Part shown: one piece after another, positions 1 through 5,695 of the stretch
Layout of the letters: every line of letters begins with the position of its first letter
How positions within the stretch are numbered: position 1 is the first letter of the stretch
Notes under the pieces: generated by a model
What the model was told of the DNA's origin: nothing
Seen by the model: the letters and a program-made list of their open reading frames with translations, nothing else
The model's database searches: none
NCBI GenBank assembly: GCA_938036835.1
Contig: CALHWB010000021.1
Location: forward strand, 1-8,132
Direction of reading: 5' to 3'
DNA length: 8,132 nt
Source of the DNA: an uncultured Propionibacterium sp.
Lineage (GTDB): Bacteria; Actinomycetota; Actinomycetes; Propionibacteriales; Propionibacteriaceae
Made by a program: the position numbers and the translations under genes

Positions 1-82
1 GGCCGCGGCCGCCGGCCTGGCCGGGCGCACCGCTGAGGGCTGAGGGCGCACCGGCCGGGATTCCGCCGGCAGCGGCAGCCAT
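1..82 (-). CDS. Possible start of a further gene, cut by the window edge (unidentified)
   Basis: An ATG at 82-80 on the minus strand opens a frame that stays open to the window edge for 27 codons, reading MAAAAGGIPAGAPSALSG and then a Gly/Ala-rich stretch. It lies 19 bp past the cbiX-sirC stop and would be the next gene of the operon. The upstream region holds only a weak G-rich ribosome site (GGTCGGG). The visible part is low-complexity and has no recognisable domain. In related clusters a further cobalamin gene such as cbiJ could follow, but nothing here identifies it. A chance open frame in GC-rich DNA is equally possible. Confidence 0.3.
   Translation of the reverse strand, partial: MAAAAGGIPAGAPSALSGAPGQAGGRG
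23..53. repeat. Short direct repeat, period 21 bp
   Basis: GGGCGCACCG occurs at 23-32 and again at 44-53, an exact 10-bp repeat with a 21-bp period. Between the copies the 7-mer GCTGAGG is repeated in tandem at 32-38 and 39-45. The period is a multiple of three, so the possible minus-strand frame stays intact and encodes a Gly-Ala-Pro motif twice. It could be slippage in a flexible N-terminal region or in non-coding DNA. No function is evident. Confidence 0.5.
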
Positions 83-101
83 CGCCCGACCGGACGCCGG
101 C

Positions 102-1328
102 TCAGTGCGTCATCGACCGGACCGCGTTCACCGCAGCGGTGCGGGCCCTGGCCACCTCGTGCGGGCTGGTGGCCCCCACCGCGCCGATCACCAGATCCCC
201 GGCCAATCCGGTGGCCGGAGTCCAGGCGCTGCTGTCTGCGGCGTCGTCGGCGCGCACGCAGAAGGTACGCTGCTCGTGTGCCCACTTTGCGACCTCGGCA
301 TTGGCCTGGGGATCGTCGGTGACCGCCAGCACATACCATGCCCCGGCCAGGTCGGCTTGCTCGATGGGCCGCCGCACCCAGGTCAACCGGCCGGCCGCGG
401 CCAGTTCGGCGATCCGGGGAGCGGCCTCGGGGGCCACCACCTGCACCAGGGCACCGGCAGCCAGCAGCTTGCCGATCCGGCGGGCCGCCAGGATGCCGCC
501 GCCGGCCAGCACCACCTTGCGATCCCGCAGCACCAGGCCGCTGAGATAGACCGGCCAGTGGGCGCCATCGGCATCGCCCATCCGGGCGGCGACCGCCTCG
601 CGGTAGCGGTCGGCCACCACCTGGGCCAGTTCATCGCAGGCACCCAGCACAGCGGCCAGCCGGACCTCGGCGTCCGGGTGCCGTTCGGCCCAGGCCGTCG
701 TCTGCTGGCGAGCCCACTCCGCCAGCCGGCCGGGGAACAGGTAGTGCGGCAGCACCACGATGCGCCGGCCACCGTGGGCGTAGGCCTGATCCAGGGCGGT
801 GCCCAGGTCGGGATCGGCCACCTGGACGAAGCCGTTCACCAGGTCGCCGTAGCCGGCCTCCTCGCGCAGGATCCGGCCCAGCCGGACGTGGTCGGCGTTC
901 GCCTCGGGCACCGAGCAGCCCCGGCCCAGGAAGATCACGGTGGTCTCCTCGGGCGGCCAGTCGCCCTGCGCCGCGGCGATGCGTTCCCGGGCCGCCGCCC
1001 GCAGCCGCGGGTCGGGCCCCAGGTGCGGGGTATAGGTCGCCGAGCCACCGGGAACCCGCTGGCGTCCGGCCTTGATGCCTTCGGGAATGTCGTCGCGGAC
1101 GTGCCCGCCGACGCCGATCATCAGCGGCACCACCACCACGTGCCGATCGGGATCGTTCGCCAACCCATCGGCTACCGCATCCGGAATCGTCGGGGTGTCC
1201 AGTTCCACATAGCCGTCCAGCACCCGCACACCGGGTAGCAGCCCGCGGACGCGTTCGACCAGCTTCCGGCATTCCTGCTGGCCCGCTGCCAGCCGGGTGC
1301 CATGCGCGGCAATGATCAAAGTACTCAT
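102..1328 (-). CDS. cbiX: Sirohydrochlorin cobaltochelatase fused to precorrin-2 dehydrogenase (CbiX-SirC)
   Basis: A 408-residue cytoplasmic fusion of two early steps of anaerobic B12 synthesis. Residues 1 to about 245 are a long-form CbiX, the chelatase that inserts cobalt into sirohydrochlorin. The first half has IIAAHGTRL with His9 and GGHVRDDIP with His76, the usual metal-binding histidines. The second half repeats the fold with GRGCSVPEANAD (136-147) and LPHYLFPG (193-200, His195). Residues about 259-408 are a SirC/Met8/CysG N-terminal-type domain, which oxidises precorrin-2 to sirohydrochlorin with NAD. It shows AGGGILAARR (275-284), TDDPQAN (337-343) and ADD (360-362). The start at 1328 is preferred over an ATG at 1343, because it gives an ATGA overlap with the cbiGH stop and has GGAGG 4 nt upstream. 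It is the last confirmed gene of the operon. Ferrochelatase activity for siroheme cannot be excluded from sequence. Confidence 0.95.
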   Translation of the reverse strand: MSTLIIAAHGTRLAAGQQECRKLVERVRGLLPGVRVLDGYVELDTPTIPDAVADGLANDPDRHVVVVPLMIGVGGHVRDDIPEGIKAGRQRVPGGSATYTPHLGPDPRLRAAARERIAAAQGDWPPEETTVIFLGRGCSVPEANADHVRLGRILREEAGYGDLVNGFVQVADPDLGTALDQAYAHGGRRIVVLPHYLFPGRLAEWARQQTTAWAERHPDAEVRLAAVLGACDELAQVVADRYREAVAARMGDADGAHWPVYLSGLVLRDRKVVLAGGGILAARRIGKLLAAGALVQVVAPEAAPRIAELAAAGRLTWVRRPIEQADLAGAWYVLAVTDDPQANAEVAKWAHEQRTFCVRADDAADSSAWTPATGLAGDLVIGAVGATSPHEVARARTAAVNAVRSMTH

Positions 1329-3085
1329 CGGCCCTCCAGCCACTTGTAATCTCTTGGGGTGACCATCACCCGGTCACCCAGGCCCGTCGAGACCATCCGT
1401 GTCGTCGACGAACCAACAATCACGATGGAATGCATGTCCACCCAGCCCGGATCGAACTCCGCCAGCGCGGCCACTCGATGGCTCTGGCCGGGTCGGGTGA
1501 CGTCCTGCACCACGGCCACCGGGGTGCCGGCCGGGCGCTTGGCCGCCAGGATCTCCAAGGCCCGCGGCAGGTGCTCCACCCGCTTGCGGCTACGCGGGTT
1601 GTAGAGCGCCACGACGAAATCGCCGTCCGCGGCCGCGCGCAGGCGCTGCTCGATCGACGACCATGGGGTGTGCAGATCCGACAGCGAGATCGTGGCGTGA
1701 TCGTGACCTAGCGGGGCCCCGAGCAGGGCCGAGGCCGCCAGCTCGGCGGTCACGCCCGGCACGATCTGGACGTCCACGCCGTCGGTGCCCAGTTCCAGGG
1801 TTGGGGAAGCCATCGCATAGATCGCCGGGTCGCCCGAGCACACGATGGCCACCTGCCGGCCTTCCCGGGCCTTGTCGATAGCCAGTTTGCCGCGCATCTC
1901 CTCGGTGCCCATCCCACTGGCGATGACCTCGGTGCCGGGCCGCAGCAGCCCCCGGATCTGAGCCACGTAGGGCCGGTAGCCGACCACCACCTGCGACTCG
2001 GCCAGCACCGCCCGGGCCCGCGGGGTCAGCAGATCGTCGGCGCCCGGGCCCAACCCGACCACCGCGAGCCGGCCGCGCGGCAGCAGCCGTCCGATCGCCA
2101 GCGTGGCGTCCGGGCTCTTCTGCTTCTCGACGATCAGTTCGGCGCCATGGGCCAGCACGGAAGCCTCCGCCACGCTCGGGGTCCCGACCGCGGCCACGGG
2201 GTGCCGGCTCGGGTTCGGCACCTCGATCGCGGCGAGCCGCTCGGCCGGATAGGTGACGAAGTCAACCCCCAATTCGGCGGCCAATTCGATCAGGGCCGGC
2301 TCGTCGGCCTTGGCGGCCACGCTGGTCAGCGCGGCTATCGAGGCGCGAGCCAGGCCCTCGGCGGCGAGACTGGCCTCGACCAATGCCCGCAGGGCGGCGA
2401 TACCGGCATTGCGATTGCAACCCATGCCGAGCACCAGGCTGCGGGGATGCAGCACCACGGTAGGCAGATCGGTGGGGACGCCGGCCCGGTCGCTGACCAG
2501 CACCCGGGCGACCGGATCTCCGGGCGGCGGCAGCTCGCGCACATGGGTGCCCCGGTATGCCAGCCGGGGTACCCCGGGTTCGGTGACGTTCGCGGGCAGG
2601 GCGGGCAACGGCCAGGGCCGCTCCCGCACCAGCGCGACCGGCCGGCCATCCAGGATGGCCCGGGTCACCTGGGCGAGTTCGCCCTTGGTGTCCCAGCCCA
2701 GGGTGTCCAGGCCGGGCAGGCCCAGCGCATCGGTGGCGGTGGTCAATACCGCGGTCGAGGACAGCCCGGCGGCGAGCCGCCGCGCCAGCTCGTTGGCCCC
2801 GCCGGCATGGCCACCGACCAGCGGAATGGCAAAGCGGCCGGCCTCGTCGACCACCACCACGCCGGGGTCGGTCTTCTTGCCGGCCAGCAGCGGTGCGATC
2901 AGACGCACGGTGGCCCCCAGGGCAAGGTGGCTGACGATCAGATCGCATTCGGCCCAGGCCTGCCGTAACCCGGCGGCCGCCGAAGCGGTGTAGCGCCGGG
3001 TGGTGCCGACGATGCCCTCGATGGCGTCCGCCCGCGCCTGGCTGGCCGGGGTGGTGGCCACCTGGCCGATCACTGGCTCACTCAT
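1325..3085 (-). CDS. cbiGH: Fused CbiG-CbiH: cobalt-precorrin-5A hydrolase and precorrin-3B/cobalt-factor III C17-methyltransferase
   Basis: A 586-residue fusion. Residues 1 to about 335 are CbiG, which opens the delta-lactone of cobalt-precorrin-5A and releases the two-carbon fragment as acetaldehyde. The N-terminal part carries ATVRLIAPLLAGKKTDP (58-74) and GGHAGGANELARRL (91-104). A TATDALGLPGLD segment (116-127) leads into the linker region. The C-terminal CbiG domain has GMGCNRNAG (220-228), and a VEKQKSPD stretch (319-326) closes it. Residues about 338-586 are CbiH, an SAM-dependent methyltransferase and ring-contraction enzyme. It shows VVGLGPGADDLLTPRA (342-357), CSGDPAIYAMA (416-426), VPGVTAELAASALLGAPLGHD (442-462), and VALYNPRSRKR (492-502). 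The ATG at 3085 overlaps the cbiE stop (ATGA), with AGGAG 5 nt upstream at 3091-3095. CbiG is the best single marker here for the anaerobic route. The two enzymes act two steps apart, so the fusion may help hold intermediates. Confidence 0.96.
   Translation of the reverse strand: MSEPVIGQVATTPASQARADAIEGIVGTTRRYTASAAAGLRQAWAECDLIVSHLALGATVRLIAPLLAGKKTDPGVVVVDEAGRFAIPLVGGHAGGANELARRLAAGLSSTAVLTTATDALGLPGLDTLGWDTKGELAQVTRAILDGRPVALVRERPWPLPALPANVTEPGVPRLAYRGTHVRELPPPGDPVARVLVSDRAGVPTDLPTVVLHPRSLVLGMGCNRNAGIAALRALVEASLAAEGLARASIAALTSVAAKADEPALIELAAELGVDFVTYPAERLAAIEVPNPSRHPVAAVGTPSVAEASVLAHGAELIVEKQKSPDATLAIGRLLPRGRLAVVGLGPGADDLLTPRARAVLAESQVVVGYRPYVAQIRGLLRPGTEVIASGMGTEEMRGKLAIDKAREGRQVAIVCSGDPAIYAMASPTLELGTDGVDVQIVPGVTAELAASALLGAPLGHDHATISLSDLHTPWSSIEQRLRAAADGDFVVALYNPRSRKRVEHLPRALEILAAKRPAGTPVAVVQDVTRPGQSHRVAALAEFDPGWVDMHSIVIVGSSTTRMVSTGLGDRVMVTPRDYKWLEGR
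1333..1337 (-). promoter_or_regulatory. Ribosome binding site of cbiX-sirC
   Basis: GGAGG on the minus strand lies 4 nt (GCCG) before the ATG at 1328. It supports this start over the in-frame ATG at 1343, which would put the site inside the coding sequence. It lies within the last codons of cbiGH, so translation is probably coupled. Confidence 0.75.
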
Positions 3086-3750
3086 GCCGGCTCCTGTTCG
3101 TCAAGGCGGTTCCCGCCGGAGATCGGCTGCTGTTCGCCGAGCGCGGCGGGATCGTCGGGAGCATGGGCCAATACCAGCACCACATTGGGCTGGGCTATCC
3201 CGGTGACCTGCCGGGCCTCCCGCTCCGGCAGCACCCGGACCCGCTCGTCGGCCTCGCCGAGCCGTTCCGCCAGCACATACCAACGGCCCAGCCCGGCCGT
3301 GGCGGCCACGATCTGCGGCAACCCCACCCGGGGGTCGGTGAGCAACCCGACCTTGGGGTGGACGCGGCAGGCCGCCAACGCCGCCGCGGGATCGTTGCCA
3401 TGGGCCGATACCAGCAGGGCGTCGTCCCAGGGCAGCGCCACCGCGGCGAAGGCCAGCTGCAGCGAGCTAGGCGCGGGGATCACCCGGCAGCGCAGCCCGG
3501 CCGCCCGTATGCGGCGCACCACCCCGTAGAACAGCGGATCGCCGGAGGCGACCACAACCGCCAGCGCCTGCTCGTCGAGCGCCTGTAGGGCTTCGATCGC
3601 CGGCCCGATCCGGCCCAGGACGATGCGTCTGCCGGCCGGCACTCCCAGAGCGTCCAGGTGCCGCTGCCCGCCGACCACCAGCTCGGCGGCCGCGGCATCG
3701 CTGCGCAACCGCTCACTGGGGTTGCCGGCGTATCCGTGCACGACGATCAT
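3082..3750 (-). CDS. cbiE: Cobalt-precorrin-7 C5-methyltransferase (CbiE)
   Basis: A 222-residue SAM-dependent tetrapyrrole methyltransferase. Matches to CbiE, or the N-terminal half of CobL, are VVASGDPLFYGVVRR (66-80), IPAPSSLQLAFAAVALPWDD (91-110), VSAHGND (114-120), LTDPRVGLPQIV (137-148), YVLAERLGEADERV (158-171) and PNVVLV (188-193). In the family it methylates C5. The partner CbiT (C15 methylation and decarboxylation) is not fused and is not in the window. The usual N-terminal GIGxxG loop is replaced by VVHGYAGNPSER (3-14). The last ~27 residues are a polar tail. The ATG at 3750 has AGGA about 7 nt upstream and is the only good start. Its stop overlaps the cbiGH start. It is separated from cbiF by 88 bp, unlike the other junctions of the operon. 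Confidence 0.92.
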   Translation of the reverse strand: MIVVHGYAGNPSERLRSDAAAAELVVGGQRHLDALGVPAGRRIVLGRIGPAIEALQALDEQALAVVVASGDPLFYGVVRRIRAAGLRCRVIPAPSSLQLAFAAVALPWDDALLVSAHGNDPAAALAACRVHPKVGLLTDPRVGLPQIVAATAGLGRWYVLAERLGEADERVRVLPEREARQVTGIAQPNVVLVLAHAPDDPAALGEQQPISGGNRLDEQEPA

Positions 3751-3838
3751 TGCGCGTCCTGCCGGCCGTCTGCACCGCCGCCTGCCGGTGGTTTTACGGT
3801 CGGGCGCGTCCGGGGTGGTGTTGTCCGGCGGATGCCCC
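3751..3838. other. 88-bp cbiF-cbiE spacer
   Basis: This is the only gap inside an otherwise overlapping operon. On the minus strand it contains CCGGCAGG twice (+ strand 3781-3788 and 3758-3765). The second copy, nearest the gene, provides the AGGA of the cbiE ribosome site. A weak hairpin CACCG/CGGTG can form around the first copy. There is no U-run that would mark an intrinsic terminator and no convincing promoter. It may be a leftover spacer or a processing site. No function can be assigned. Confidence 0.4.
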
Positions 3839-4747
3839 TCACACTCGGGCGCCGTTCTTCGTGAGTTCCTGCGCGGCCCGCGGGTCGGCCCGGCGATATC
3901 CGTGGTGGAATCCCGGGTGGTAGAGGTGGGAGCGTTTAGCCATCGGCGACTCCGCCAGGGCGGGGCCGACCAGGATCACGGTGTGCTTCCAGAGCCTGTG
4001 CTGCCGCATCGTTTCCGACAGTTCGCCGAGCCGGCAGCGCAAAACCCGCTGGTCGGGCCAGCTCACCCGGTGGCCGATGATCGCCGGGGTTTCGGGTGGA
4101 TAGCCGCCGGCCAGCAGTTCTTCCTGCAGCACCCGGTTGCGGGCCGCCGACAGGTACAGCGCCATGGTGGTGCCATGCCGGGCGAACTCGCGCACCCTTT
4201 CCCGGGGCGGCATGGGAGTGCGCCCGCCTTCCAGGCGGGTGAGGATCAACGATTGGGCCACCTCGGGCAGGGTCAGTTCCACCTCGGCGGCCGCGGCGCA
4301 GGCCGAGAAGGCCGAGACGCCGGGGATCGATTCGTAGGCAAGCCCGATCCGGCGGCAGAGTTCACGCTGTTCCGCGGTGGCCCCGTAGAGGGCCGGATCG
4401 CCGGTATGCACCCGGGCCACCAGCAACCCTTCGTCGCGAGCCCGCTCGTACAGCGGGGCGATGTCCTCCAGCGCGGCCGTGGCCGAATCCACCAGCAGCG
4501 CATCCGGCCGGCGATTGGCCACGATCTCCGAGCTGACCAGCGAGGACGCCCAGATGACGATGTCTGCTTCGGCGATGGTGCGCGCGCCGCGCAGCGTGAT
4601 CAGGTCGGCGGAGCCCGGGCCCGCACCCACGAAGACCACCCGCCCGGCACGTGGCTGGGTGGTTTGGTCATCGGCCCGGGTGCGGTCTCTCGGGGCCGGG
4701 TACGGGACGCATCCGCTGTCTGCCGCGGCTGCTGGATTCCGGGTCAC
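3839..4747 (-). CDS. cbiF: Precorrin-4/cobalt-precorrin-4 C11-methyltransferase (CbiF/CobM)
   Basis: A 302-residue SAM-dependent methyltransferase acting at C11. Key motifs are VVFVGAGPGSADLITLRGA (37-55), HTGDPALYGATAEQ (114-127), IPGVSAFSACAAAAEVELTLP (141-161), LTRLEGGRTPMP (169-180), LYLSAARN (197-204), HRVSWPDQRV (226-235), and SHLYHPGF (273-280). The last is the usual LYxPxF ending of CbiF. The body fits the family length (about 250) plus an N-terminal extension of about 36 residues and a short basic C-terminal tail. The GTG at 4747 was chosen because it forms a GTGA overlap with the cbiL stop and has AGGAGA 6 nt upstream. An ATG at 4783 would overlap cbiL further. A GTG at 4639 would remove the extension and start exactly at the SAM-binding strand. 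The name cbiF is preferred to cobM because neighbouring CbiG and CbiX mark the anaerobic pathway. Confidence 0.95.
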   Translation of the reverse strand: MTRNPAAAADSGCVPYPAPRDRTRADDQTTQPRAGRVVFVGAGPGSADLITLRGARTIAEADIVIWASSLVSSEIVANRRPDALLVDSATAALEDIAPLYERARDEGLLVARVHTGDPALYGATAEQRELCRRIGLAYESIPGVSAFSACAAAAEVELTLPEVAQSLILTRLEGGRTPMPPRERVREFARHGTTMALYLSAARNRVLQEELLAGGYPPETPAIIGHRVSWPDQRVLRCRLGELSETMRQHRLWKHTVILVGPALAESPMAKRSHLYHPGFHHGYRRADPRAAQELTKNGARV

Positions 4748-5481
4748 AGGCGTTCTCCTGTTCCGCTGCGCCGCGCCGGCCACAGCACGCTGGTGAAATA
4801 GGGGGCCTTCGTCAGTTCGGAGACCGGCGCGAGCCGCTGGCCGGGCAATCCGACATCGATGCCGGCGATGGCCTCGTCCCCCACCTCGGCCAGGTGGGTG
4901 CGCAACTCGCCGAGGTGCCGGCCCGCCTTGTAGACCACGCAGGTATCGACCACCCCGGCCACCTCGACCAGCCGATCGATGCCCTTCTTTAAGGGTACGA
5001 GGGCCAGCACCTCGTCTCCCTCGACCAGTGGGACGCGGCTGGCCGCGGCCAGGGCCTGCATGGCGGTGATGCCCGGCACCACGGTCACCTCGACGGTGGG
5101 CAGCCGGTCGCGTACCCCGGCGGCCAGATAGCTGAAGGTCGAGTAGACCGAGGGATCCCCGATGGTGGCGAAACCCACCTGCGTGGCGCCTTCGGCGAAG
5201 CAGCGCACCACGGCTTCGACGGAGGCTCGCCAGCTTGCCGCTCGCCGGGCGGTGACCCCGCTACGGTCGGCCATCGAGAACGGCACCCGCACGATCCGGC
5301 CGGCGACCTCCGGGCAGGCGGCGGTCACCGTGGTTTCCGCGCGGCCGGCGTCCGGTCCGCTGGTCTCGGTGGCCGGCACCAGGATCGCGCTGCACCGCTG
5401 CAAGGCCTTGACCGCCTTGACCGTGATCAACTCGGGATCCCCGGGGCCGACTCCGATGCCGACCAGCCGCACAGTGCTCAT
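4744..5481 (-). CDS. cbiL: Precorrin-2/cobalt-factor II C20-methyltransferase (CbiL/CobI)
   Basis: A 245-residue SAM-dependent methyltransferase that methylates C20 of cobalt-factor II, the first methylation after cobalt insertion. Visible motifs are VGIGVGPGDPELITVKAV (7-24), the SAM-binding glycine loop; FATIGDPSVYSTFSYLA (104-120), characteristic of CbiL; VPGITAMQALAAAS (135-148); VPLVEGDE (150-157); and PYFTSVLW (227-234). Length is normal for the family. An upstream ATG at 5535 is open in frame, but it would add an 18-residue Gly/Arg-rich tail read through the ribosome site. The ATG at 5481 with GGAGGAGG just upstream is clearly the real start. It is the first gene of the operon and follows a cobalamin riboswitch, so B12 probably represses it at translation initiation. 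Confidence 0.96.
   Translation of the reverse strand: MSTVRLVGIGVGPGDPELITVKAVKALQRCSAILVPATETSGPDAGRAETTVTAACPEVAGRIVRVPFSMADRSGVTARRAASWRASVEAVVRCFAEGATQVGFATIGDPSVYSTFSYLAAGVRDRLPTVEVTVVPGITAMQALAAASRVPLVEGDEVLALVPLKKGIDRLVEVAGVVDTCVVYKAGRHLGELRTHLAEVGDEAIAGIDVGLPGQRLAPVSELTKAPYFTSVLWPARRSGTGERL
4754..4759 (-). promoter_or_regulatory. Ribosome binding site of cbiF
   Basis: AGGAGA on the minus strand sits 6 nt before the GTG at 4747, inside the 3' end of cbiL. Together with the GTGA overlap it decides the cbiF start over the ATG at 4783 and the GTG at 4639. Confidence 0.75.
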
Positions 5482-5485
5482 TCCG

Positions 5486-5493
5486 CCTCCTCC
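5486..5493 (-). promoter_or_regulatory. Ribosome binding site of cbiL
   Basis: GGAGGAGG on the minus strand holds two overlapping GGAGG sites, 4 and 7 nt from the ATG at 5481. It fixes the start against the in-frame ATG at 5535. It lies 2 nt beyond a small hairpin of the riboswitch leader, so it is the likely target of control. Confidence 0.85.
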
Positions 5494-5495
5494 GC

Positions 5496-5508
5496 CCCTC
5501 CACGAGGG
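5496..5508 (-). promoter_or_regulatory. Leader hairpin next to the cbiL ribosome site
   Basis: On the minus strand CCCUC (5508-5504), loop GUG and GAGGG (5500-5496) form a perfect 5-bp hairpin just before the ribosome site. The same CCUC could instead pair with GAGG of the ribosome site (5492-5489). The two pairings exclude each other, which would suit a translational expression platform of the upstream riboswitch. This comes from base pairing by eye; no folding was computed. Confidence 0.45.
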
Positions 5509-5536
5509 CAGCCTCCAGGATTCCACCGCACCCAAG

Positions 5537-5650
5537 CGACCGGGCTTATCCCGATCCGGTCTCCGACCGATCGGGCATCACCGTTGCGGGACAGCGCCGG
5601 CCTCTCACCGGCTTCGTTGCATGCGGCGTACCGGCCTAGGGATACCGGCC
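5537..5650 (-). promoter_or_regulatory. Cobalamin riboswitch (compact form) upstream of cbiL
   Basis: On the minus strand the conserved core is clear. A P5-type hairpin GCCGGUGAGAGGCCGGC (5612-5596) is followed directly by GCUGUCCCGCAACGGUGAU, matching the family core GCUGxCCCGCAACUGU. Further on, GGUCGGAGACCGG (5569-5557) matches the conserved GGAGACC element. P1 would be UAUCCC (5644-5639) pairing with GGGAUA (5552-5547), closing an aptamer of about 106 nt. That is shorter than the usual ~190 nt. No U-run follows, and the ribosome site is about 50 nt downstream, so control is probably at translation. Binding of adenosyl- or other cobalamin would reduce expression of the cbi operon. Confidence 0.87.
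5538..5561 (-). promoter_or_regulatory. Alternative hairpin that would break riboswitch P1
   Basis: On the minus strand GACCGG (5561-5556) can pair with CCGGUC (5543-5538) across a 12-nt loop that contains the 3' strand of P1 (5552-5547). The 5' arm also takes bases from the GGAGACC element. The hairpin therefore competes with the ligand-bound fold and is a candidate for the unbound state. The assignment is inferred from complementarity only. Confidence 0.4.
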
Positions 5651-5655
5651 AGCCC

Positions 5656-5661
5656 AGCATA
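5656..5661 (-). promoter_or_regulatory. Probable -10 box of the cbi operon
   Basis: TATGCT on the minus strand fits the actinobacterial -10 consensus TANNNT. Starting about 7 nt downstream, the RNA would begin near 5649, a few bases before the first strand of riboswitch P1 (5644). That fit is the main support. No good -35 hexamer is visible at 17-18 bp spacing. Confidence 0.5.
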
Positions 5662-5682
5662 GCGATGCGGCACGCAACCGGC

Positions 5683-5688
5683 TAGGGT
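5683..5688 (+). promoter_or_regulatory. Probable -10 box of hemA
   Basis: TAGGGT fits TANNNT. A start point about 7 nt downstream falls at 5695-5696, on the GTG at 5696, which would make hemA mRNA leaderless. No clear -35 box was found. The alternative reading is that AGGG at 5684-5687 is a weak ribosome site for the same GTG. Confidence 0.4.
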
Positions 5689-5695
5689 GACCACC

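Noticed and set aside
105..1238. Plus-strand frame of 377 codons opposite cbiX-sirC
   Set aside because: It is low-complexity and His/Gly/Gln-rich, with no family motif; the minus-strand fusion explains the region.
2147..2968. Plus-strand frames of 246-273 codons opposite cbiGH
   Set aside because: They are Gly/Gln/Arg-rich or Ser/Arg-rich, lack motifs and lie antisense to the conserved CbiG domain.
3751..3838. Intrinsic terminator or second riboswitch in the cbiF-cbiE gap
   Set aside because: Only a weak 5-bp hairpin without a U-run is present, and no cobalamin core motif is found.
3623..4801. Long plus-strand open frame of about 392 codons opposite cbiF
   Set aside because: It is antisense to a well-conserved methyltransferase, has no recognisable domain, and its composition is that of a GC-rich shadow frame.
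5482..5535. Upstream start for cbiL at 5535
   Set aside because: It would translate the leader hairpin and the ribosome site into a Gly/Arg-rich tail not found in the family; the ATG at 5481 fits much better.
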